A stretch of 64,000 nt of DNA from contig NZ_NRRN01000002.1 in assembly GCF_016583625.1 (NCBI RefSeq), positions 57,345 through 121,344 of the forward strand, in the 5' to 3' direction. Each line of letters opens with the position of its first letter. The first letter of the stretch is position 1. The position numbers and the translations under genes are program-made. Positions 59,537 through 64,000 of the stretch are shown in pieces. This stretch comes from Halorhodospira abdelmalekii. GTDB lineage: Bacteria; Pseudomonadota; Gammaproteobacteria; Nitrococcales; Halorhodospiraceae. A model generated the notes under the pieces. The model was not told the origin of the DNA. It made no database searches and worked only from the letters and a program-made list of their open reading frames with translations.

Positions 59537-60421
59537 TCACCCAGTGTTGGCAGACAAACGCTCGCAAGTGGCTGCCCAGTCGTCGGCCAGCGCGCTCTGT
59601 AGTGCGGGGGGCAGTTCCGGAGGCGAGAGTCGTTCGCCGCCGAGGCGATTGAGCGGTGCGGTCAGTTGTTCGCGGTGCTGAATACGCCCCAGGGAGAAGA
59701 TCTTGATTGTCTGCCACAGTGGCCGATTGGCAGCCAAGAAGCGGTGGGTGCGAAGTGCTAGCCGGGTCTGTGGGCTGGTGTTGCTGCGCCCGCTCGTGGT
59801 CAGCATCGTTTCCAGTTGTGTCGAGTTCAGTGGCAGCTCTGCAAAGTCGGCGATGCCTTGCAGCGTCTCTGCCGGGGTGCGGCGGAAGGCCGACTGCTCA
59901 AGGATCAGCACCTCGGGAAAGTGCTGACGAAGGCGATCGATGCGGTCTGCCCAGCTGAGATCTTCCAAGCCAAAGCGAGTGACGAACTGCTCGAAGGAGA
60001 GGCGGGTCTTGCCGCGCTTATAACGCTGGATATAAGCCGACCACAGCCAGCCTTTGTGTTCGCGGACAATGAAGAGAATTTTTGGCAGCGGGGAGAGTCG
60101 AGTTGCGATTTCGAGAAATCGATTGAAAGGTTGTACGCCGTCGCCAGGGCGATCAGGGCTGATGGCCGAAGAGAGCATTTCGTTGGAGATAATGCGGTGC
60201 TGTCTTCCTTGGTCCGGGTTGGCCGCGAGTGCCGCCAGAATCTCCAGCGCATCTTTTTGCTTGTGATAGGCCTCACTGCTGATGCTGGTTGCGGAGCCAC
60301 TGCCCACGTTGGCCTCGCAATCGGTGAGCAGTGCAGGGAAGACGTTAGCCTGCAGGTGGGTTGAGGCGGCTTTGGGCAATCCGATATGGATCATCAACGG
60401 GTGGGGAGGCGTCTTAGTCAT
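59537..60421 (-). CDS. Sulfotransferase-fold protein
   Basis: A 294-residue protein. PAPS loop LMIHIGLPKAASTHLQANVFP at the N-terminus and ILFIVREHKGWLWSAYIQRYKRGK as the 3'-phosphate region (R..x..S-Y). The layout is nearly that of the protein at 44455 (HIGFNKTASTWLQRYVFP), so they are likely paralogues. The ATG at 60421 overlaps the GT2 gene stop by 8 bases, so it is translated after the glycosyltransferase, suggesting that the added sugar is then sulfated. Confidence 0.82.
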   Translation of the reverse strand: MTKTPPHPLMIHIGLPKAASTHLQANVFPALLTDCEANVGSGSATSISSEAYHKQKDALEILAALAANPDQGRQHRIISNEMLSSAISPDRPGDGVQPFNRFLEIATRLSPLPKILFIVREHKGWLWSAYIQRYKRGKTRLSFEQFVTRFGLEDLSWADRIDRLRQHFPEVLILEQSAFRRTPAETLQGIADFAELPLNSTQLETMLTTSGRSNTSPQTRLALRTHRFLAANRPLWQTIKIFSLGRIQHREQLTAPLNRLGGERLSPPELPPALQSALADDWAATCERLSANTG

Positions 60422-61439
60422 CTCGTCGGGGCATTTCTTCGGATTGCTCTTTCGGGCTGCTCTTCGGGGTCGCAGTTGCTGTGGTGTGTTGGGTGGCCCT
60501 CCGGTTGGCTCCTAAAGCCGAGTGCCACAGGAACGTCGGGAGCAGTAACACGAGTTGCAGCCAACCACGAGTACCGGCCAGGGTGAGAGTGCTCAGGATG
60601 CGCCGGTTCATGATGCCGGCTCGTGCGGCATCGCGCATCCGTTTGAGGCCCTTTTTCGCGCCAAAGCGTCGCAGCAGATCGCGTTCGCTGGAGTCTTCCA
60701 GGCGGGTGAGCCACTGGGTCACGGTGACGGCGACCGGGTGAGGGTCGTGGAGATTGGCCGGGTCAGCGGTCACCCGATTGGTTGCATCGCGATGGTAGCG
60801 AACGCGGATCGACGGCGACCACGCCCCGCAGCGGGCGAGCAACATGCAGCGCAGCCACGTATCGACATCGCCCCCTTGTCTGGCCCTTCCCTCTGGGAAG
60901 CCTCCAGCTTGGAGAAGGATGTCGCGGCGAACGGCCGTCGCTGAGGTCTGAAAGCAGCCCCCAGCGTAGATATAGCTCTCCAGGAAGGTCGGTACGTCGA
61001 TTAAGCGGGCTGCGGGGGCCTCTTCTTGTCGGCTGACGTTGCGGGTAAAGCGGTTGATCTGTTCGTGATCCGAGTCGATGAGACGGTAGCCGGTACCGAG
61101 TACCGCGGCCTGTGGAAAGAGGTGTTGTAGCCGGGCAATCTCGGCCAGATAGCCAGGCTCCCAGGCGTCGTCTGCATCGAGAAAGGTCAGCCACTCTCCG
61201 CGTGCGTGAGCGATTGCAAGGTTGCGAGCCGCGTATCCTCCGGGGCCGGGGGTTGAGCGGCTGAATAGGCGCAGCGGCAGCTGTCTGCTGTAATCTTGAA
61301 GAATCTCGATGCTGCCGTCGTCCGAGGCGTCATCGACGGCGATCGCCTCCCACGGTACCTCGGTCTGCGCCCGCAGCGACTCAAGGCAACGGACGAGGTG
61401 CGGGCGCTTGTTATGAACCGGGATAATGACCGTGAACAT
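60414..61439 (-). CDS. Family 2 glycosyltransferase
   Basis: A 341-residue GT-A enzyme: FTVIIPVHNKRPHLVRCLESLRAQTEVPWEAIAVDDASDDGSIEIL (nucleotide-sugar site), ARNLAIAHARGEWLTFLDADDAWEPGYLAEI (DxD metal motif) and AGGFPEGRARQGGDVDTWLRCML (acceptor-side EDxxL-like). It transfers a sugar from a nucleotide donor, probably in repeat-unit assembly at the membrane. The C-terminal region has one hydrophobic segment. Coupled to the sulfotransferase at 59537 by an 8-base overlap; 44 bases downstream of the sulfotransferase at 61484. Confidence 0.93.
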   Translation of the reverse strand: MFTVIIPVHNKRPHLVRCLESLRAQTEVPWEAIAVDDASDDGSIEILQDYSRQLPLRLFSRSTPGPGGYAARNLAIAHARGEWLTFLDADDAWEPGYLAEIARLQHLFPQAAVLGTGYRLIDSDHEQINRFTRNVSRQEEAPAARLIDVPTFLESYIYAGGCFQTSATAVRRDILLQAGGFPEGRARQGGDVDTWLRCMLLARCGAWSPSIRVRYHRDATNRVTADPANLHDPHPVAVTVTQWLTRLEDSSERDLLRRFGAKKGLKRMRDAARAGIMNRRILSTLTLAGTRGWLQLVLLLPTFLWHSALGANRRATQHTTATATPKSSPKEQSEEMPRRDD

Positions 61440-61483
61440 CGGGTCGGTCGCGCTCGTTACGGGGGCTGGGTCGGCCCGATTGG

Positions 61484-62302
61484 CTAGGCGAGTGTATCAT
61501 CGCGATAGCCAAGGTGGCGGAAATCGTCGGCGTAGAGGCGGCGCACAATCGCCATGCACTCATCGGTATAGTACTGCTGCGCCTTCTGCCCGGCGCGGGT
61601 CGCTGCCGGACCGGAGCGTTGGACCTCCAAGCCTTCCGGGGTGGCGCCGATGCGTTCCACGATGCGCCGCAAATCCTCCTCAAGTGTCTCGACATGCCCC
61701 ATATCGTCCAGGCGTTCCAGGCCGGTAACGCTGAGGATGGCGGTCTGAGGCAGCCAGTGGATATTTTGGCGCAGCCCCACCCGATCCAGCCAGCGGCAAA
61801 AGGCCGGGAAGGTGAGCTCACCACCACCATAGGTGCGAATCTCCGCAGCAAAGCGATTTAGCCACCGCTCGCGGCTGCTGCCCTCGGCGATGAATTTTTG
61901 CAGAAAGGCGGAGAGCACCCGGTGGTAGGGGTTGCGGACGACCGTGAAGGTAAAGTGTTCAGCAAGCACTTGCTCCGCCTCTGCTCTACTGAGGGAGGAG
62001 AGCCGGTCGTAGCTCCTTTTGCCACGTCCGCGCTCTTTGCCGCTGATGCGCGGAATCGGCGGTGCGGGAAAGTGGTGATCTAGTGTGGCGGCTACGGTAC
62101 TGTTTGCGGCCTTCGGGATGCGGATGTAGGTGTACTTGTAGTGAAGTGAGACGGCGATCCGCGCATCAATCGAACCGAGTTGACGGCGCCAAGTCTCTGG
62201 CCGACTGCGGTAATAAGGCGTCAGCGAACAGCGGGCATCCTTGCCGAGCTTGGGCAGAGTGACGCGGAGCAGTCTGTGGGCACGCGGAGCTGGATTTGGC
62301 AT
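61484..62302 (-). CDS. Carbohydrate sulfotransferase family 2 protein
   Basis: A 272-residue protein with the Sulfotransfer_2 signature: YKYTYIRIPKAANSTVAATLDHHF (PAPS 5' loop, IPKAANST) and FTFTVVRNPYHRVLSAFLQKF (3'-phosphate, VRNPYxRxxSAF). The rest (VGLRQNIHWLPQTAILSVTGLERLDDMGHVETLEEDLRRIVERIGA) follows chondroitin/heparan-type enzymes such as those sulfating surface glycans. First of a minus-strand trio with GT2 and a second sulfotransferase. Confidence 0.9.
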   Translation of the reverse strand: MPNPAPRAHRLLRVTLPKLGKDARCSLTPYYRSRPETWRRQLGSIDARIAVSLHYKYTYIRIPKAANSTVAATLDHHFPAPPIPRISGKERGRGKRSYDRLSSLSRAEAEQVLAEHFTFTVVRNPYHRVLSAFLQKFIAEGSSRERWLNRFAAEIRTYGGGELTFPAFCRWLDRVGLRQNIHWLPQTAILSVTGLERLDDMGHVETLEEDLRRIVERIGATPEGLEVQRSGPAATRAGQKAQQYYTDECMAIVRRLYADDFRHLGYRDDTLA

Positions 62303-62389
62303 GGTCTCTGCTGTCGGTGGAAGTGTGTGCTCTTCGTCGATTATTGTCTCTGTGCGGAATGGAAGTTGGGCGGTTGAGCGAACAGGCCG

Positions 62390-63664
62390 TTACTCACCGG
62401 GCGATTGTAGCAGGCTAGAGGCGCCCAGTGCCGTAAGTTTTTCCAGAAAACGGTCATACCCGCGAAAGATTTGCCAGGCGTCGTGGATCACCGTCTCGCC
62501 CTCGGCAGTCAGCCCGCATAGCACCTGGGCAGCGCCGGCGCGCAGATCCAGCGCGCGCACCTCGGCGCCATTCAGTCCGCCACCCTGCCCATGGATGCAG
62601 AGCATATCGCCCTTGATCTCGTGTTGCAGCCCCATCCGTGCTAGCTCCTCGGCGTAGGCGTAGCGGCCAGGAAAGCGCAAATCGACGATGCGTGACTCGC
62701 CACGGGCGTGGGCGGCCCAGGCGGCAAGAATCGGCTGCACATCGGAGTTGATGCCCGGATGGGGGCCGGTACTGATCTCCAGCGGGTAGCACGGCCCACC
62801 GCGAACAATGACCGCTGTTTCGCCGTGATAGAGCCGCGCGCCGGCCGCCTTGAGGTGGGCGAGGACTACGTCCAGGTCCTCGGTCGGGAAGCCTTCTATC
62901 TCGATGTCGCCACCAGTGATGGCTGCCCCGACCAGCCACGTAATGGCCTCCATGTTATCCGCAATGACCGGGTGCTCAGCCCCGTAAAGGGCCTCGCTTC
63001 CGGTGATCGCGATATGCTCCTGGCCGAAGACCTGAATTTCCGCCCCCATCTTGCGCAGCAGGGCGATGAGATCGAGGATCTCCGGTCGAACGTGCGGGTT
63101 CCAGATGCGCGTCACCCCACGCGCCAAACTTCCCGCCAATAGTGCATTTTCGGTTGCGCCGGTGGAGCGAATGCGCAGGTGGATGTCAGCACCAGTCAGA
63201 CCGCGAGGAGCCGATGCGCAGAGCATCCCTTGCTCCTCCCAGACCTCAGCCCCCAAGCACTCCAGCAGCATGACGTGCTGATCGTAGCGGCGCTCGTGCA
63301 GTTTGCAGCCGCCGGGTAGGGGGACGGCTCCGTCACCGGTGCGGGCTACCAATGCACCTAGGATCAGGAGGGTGTTGCGGATAGATCGTCCGCTCCAGTC
63401 CAGGCGCGAGCCGGGTGTGGTCGCCTCAGTAATCGCAATGCAGTCATGGCCGTGCAGAACCGTATGTTTGCCCAGCTCTTCCAGCATCTCGACATGGATC
63501 TGGGCATCCAGGAGTCCGGCAGGGTAGTTGTGTAACACCAGCGGTTGATCGGTTAGTAGACTGGCAGCAAGGTGGCGCAGTGCGGCGTTTTTGGCGCCAG
63601 AGAGGCGAACGGCTCCGGATAAACGGGCTGGGGTGATGGTTAACACTTGCTCGGGGTTATTCAT
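62390..63664 (-). CDS. MurA-like enolpyruvyl transferase paralogue
   Basis: A 424-residue EPSP/MurA-fold enzyme with the catalytic set kept: SGAKNAALRHLAASLL (Lys22), SGRSIRNTLLILGALVAR (Arg91 position), PGGCKLHERRYDQH (Cys115 and Arg120 equivalents) and GINSDVQPILAAW (Asp305). Around the substrate site it differs from housekeeping MurA: the usual GGC-x-IGxRPxD-LH is GGC-KL-HERRYDQH. Position next to glycosyl- and sulfotransferases, with no peptidoglycan gene nearby, suggests a dedicated enolpyruvyl (or pyruvyl-ether) modification of a nucleotide sugar for the surface polymer. It may instead simply be a second or the sole MurA. Confidence 0.85.
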   Translation of the reverse strand: MNNPEQVLTITPARLSGAVRLSGAKNAALRHLAASLLTDQPLVLHNYPAGLLDAQIHVEMLEELGKHTVLHGHDCIAITEATTPGSRLDWSGRSIRNTLLILGALVARTGDGAVPLPGGCKLHERRYDQHVMLLECLGAEVWEEQGMLCASAPRGLTGADIHLRIRSTGATENALLAGSLARGVTRIWNPHVRPEILDLIALLRKMGAEIQVFGQEHIAITGSEALYGAEHPVIADNMEAITWLVGAAITGGDIEIEGFPTEDLDVVLAHLKAAGARLYHGETAVIVRGGPCYPLEISTGPHPGINSDVQPILAAWAAHARGESRIVDLRFPGRYAYAEELARMGLQHEIKGDMLCIHGQGGGLNGAEVRALDLRAGAAQVLCGLTAEGETVIHDAWQIFRGYDRFLEKLTALGASSLLQSPGE

Positions 63665-63809
63665 CGTTTGGTTTCTTTAACGGCATGCGCTGGGGCTGCC
63701 CTTTAGGAGGAGGTGGATGAGAAGGTGGCTCGTTGTCCGTCGAGCGACTAAAAATGACCCATCCATCGCCCTGTGGTCGTCGACCCTGCCCGAAGTTATC
63801 ACAGTGCAT
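63657..63809 (-). CDS. Small protein overlapping the MurA-like gene
   Basis: A 50-residue frame, too short for common cutoffs, reads MHCDNFGQGRRPQGDGWVIF and continues SRSTDNEPPSHPPPPKGQPQRMPLKKPNDE. It has a GGGAG ribosome site 6 bases before the ATG. Its stop overlaps the MurA-like start (ATGAATAA), the arrangement of a translationally coupled leader gene. The composition is coherent: a compact N-terminal half and a Pro-rich basic tail. No family recognised; it might be a leader peptide or a small partner protein. Confidence 0.5.
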   Translation of the reverse strand: MHCDNFGQGRRPQGDGWVIFSRSTDNEPPSHPPPPKGQPQRMPLKKPNDE

Positions 63810-64000
63810 AGCAAGCTCCCAAAGCTCTCCGCCTGATGGTAGTCAGCCTTTCGCGGTGAGTGGCGGTTAGGTATGCCGTAAACGAAGGCCCCAGATTGGG
63901 GGGGGGCAGATGGTACGTGATGTGGCAGCGCCCATCCGGGGTTCCTGTTAAGCTGTTCGGAGAGCGGCAGCCTAGAGGTCGTAGCAACTGCGCGCGGCGG
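63810..64000. other. Right edge, nothing assigned
   Basis: The last 190 bases contain a G-run (63899-63907) and a minus-strand frame at 63799-63987 without family similarity that I would trust. The neighbouring gene beyond the edge cannot be seen. Confidence 0.35.

Noticed and set aside
38365..63809. Antiphage defence or prophage island
   Set aside because: Gene content (dehydratase, ligase, GT, sulfotransferases, LicD) is polysaccharide biosynthesis; no nuclease, helicase, integrase or phage structural gene is present.
63799..63987. 62-codon minus-strand frame at the right edge
   Set aside because: No domain that I can support; it overlaps the better-supported small frame only marginally and may belong to a repeat.

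Overview
The window is a 64 kb, GC-rich chromosomal segment from a gammaproteobacterium. A purple sulfur bacterium of the Ectothiorhodospiraceae (Halorhodospira-like) type fits best. The pointers are an adjacent flavocytochrome c sulfide dehydrogenase pair (fccA/fccB), two stray nitrogen-fixation accessory genes (nif-type ferredoxin III and nifQ), cbiB, EF-P with EpmA, and a tmRNA with the tag ANDDNYALAA. The taxonomic call is inference; there is no 16S or photosynthesis gene in the window.

Layout. 1-3.7 kb: minus-strand aryl-acid operon iorA-iorB-paaK (paaK runs off the left edge). 4-5.8 kb: small membrane protein, tmRNA, OmpA-like lipoprotein. 5.8-11.7 kb: a segmental duplication of an msrA-qor gene pair. 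The right copy (10.1-11.7 kb) is intact; the left copy (5.8-6.7 kb) is an in-frame msrA'-'qor chimera made by a 638-bp deletion. Between the copies lie a Na+/proline-type symporter with a tiny partner, a 13-copy GGTCT repeat, an MNT/HEPN toxin-antitoxin pair and an ISL3 transposase remnant. 11.9-19.5 kb: nif-type ferredoxin, cbiB, katG, a non-coding stretch with three perfect DnaA boxes, a receiver-PilZ protein, fccA/fccB. 19.6-27.9 kb: membrane-fused spermidine synthase-like protein, Fur-box-controlled hemP, and an RND exporter, LolA-like and beta-barrel cassette. 28-31 kb: efp, epmA and a diguanylate cyclase. 31-37.3 kb: aldehyde dehydrogenase, amidase, 2-hydroxyacid dehydrogenase, a divergent aminotransferase, sufT. 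37.7-38.3 kb: nifQ.

38.4-63.8 kb is essentially one cell-surface glycan region. It has a cytidylyltransferase-like/HAD fusion, a two-component system, a tyrosine phosphatase, four sulfotransferase-fold proteins, a LPS-kinase-like protein, a WbpM/FlaA1-type dehydratase, a phosphoglycosyl transferase, a DegT aminotransferase, an O-antigen ligase, a GT2 glycosyltransferase and a MurA paralogue. The most distinctive part is a tightly coupled cassette (4-base stop/start overlaps) of a phosphonopyruvate decarboxylase-like enzyme, an iron alcohol dehydrogenase of phosphonoacetaldehyde-reductase type and a LicD-like transferase, with a second LicD-like gene next to it. I read this as a module that makes a two-carbon phosphonate (probably 2-hydroxyethylphosphonate) and attaches it to a surface glycan, alongside sulfation. 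No PEP mutase or phosphonate cytidylyltransferase is in the window, so this remains a hypothesis.

The window is unusually rich in short tandem repeats (5-, 6-, 7-, 12-, 14- and 18-base units), several in frame inside genes. It also carries three solitary IS200/IS605-type terminal hairpins without a transposase. No CRISPR array, prophage or tRNA gene was seen.
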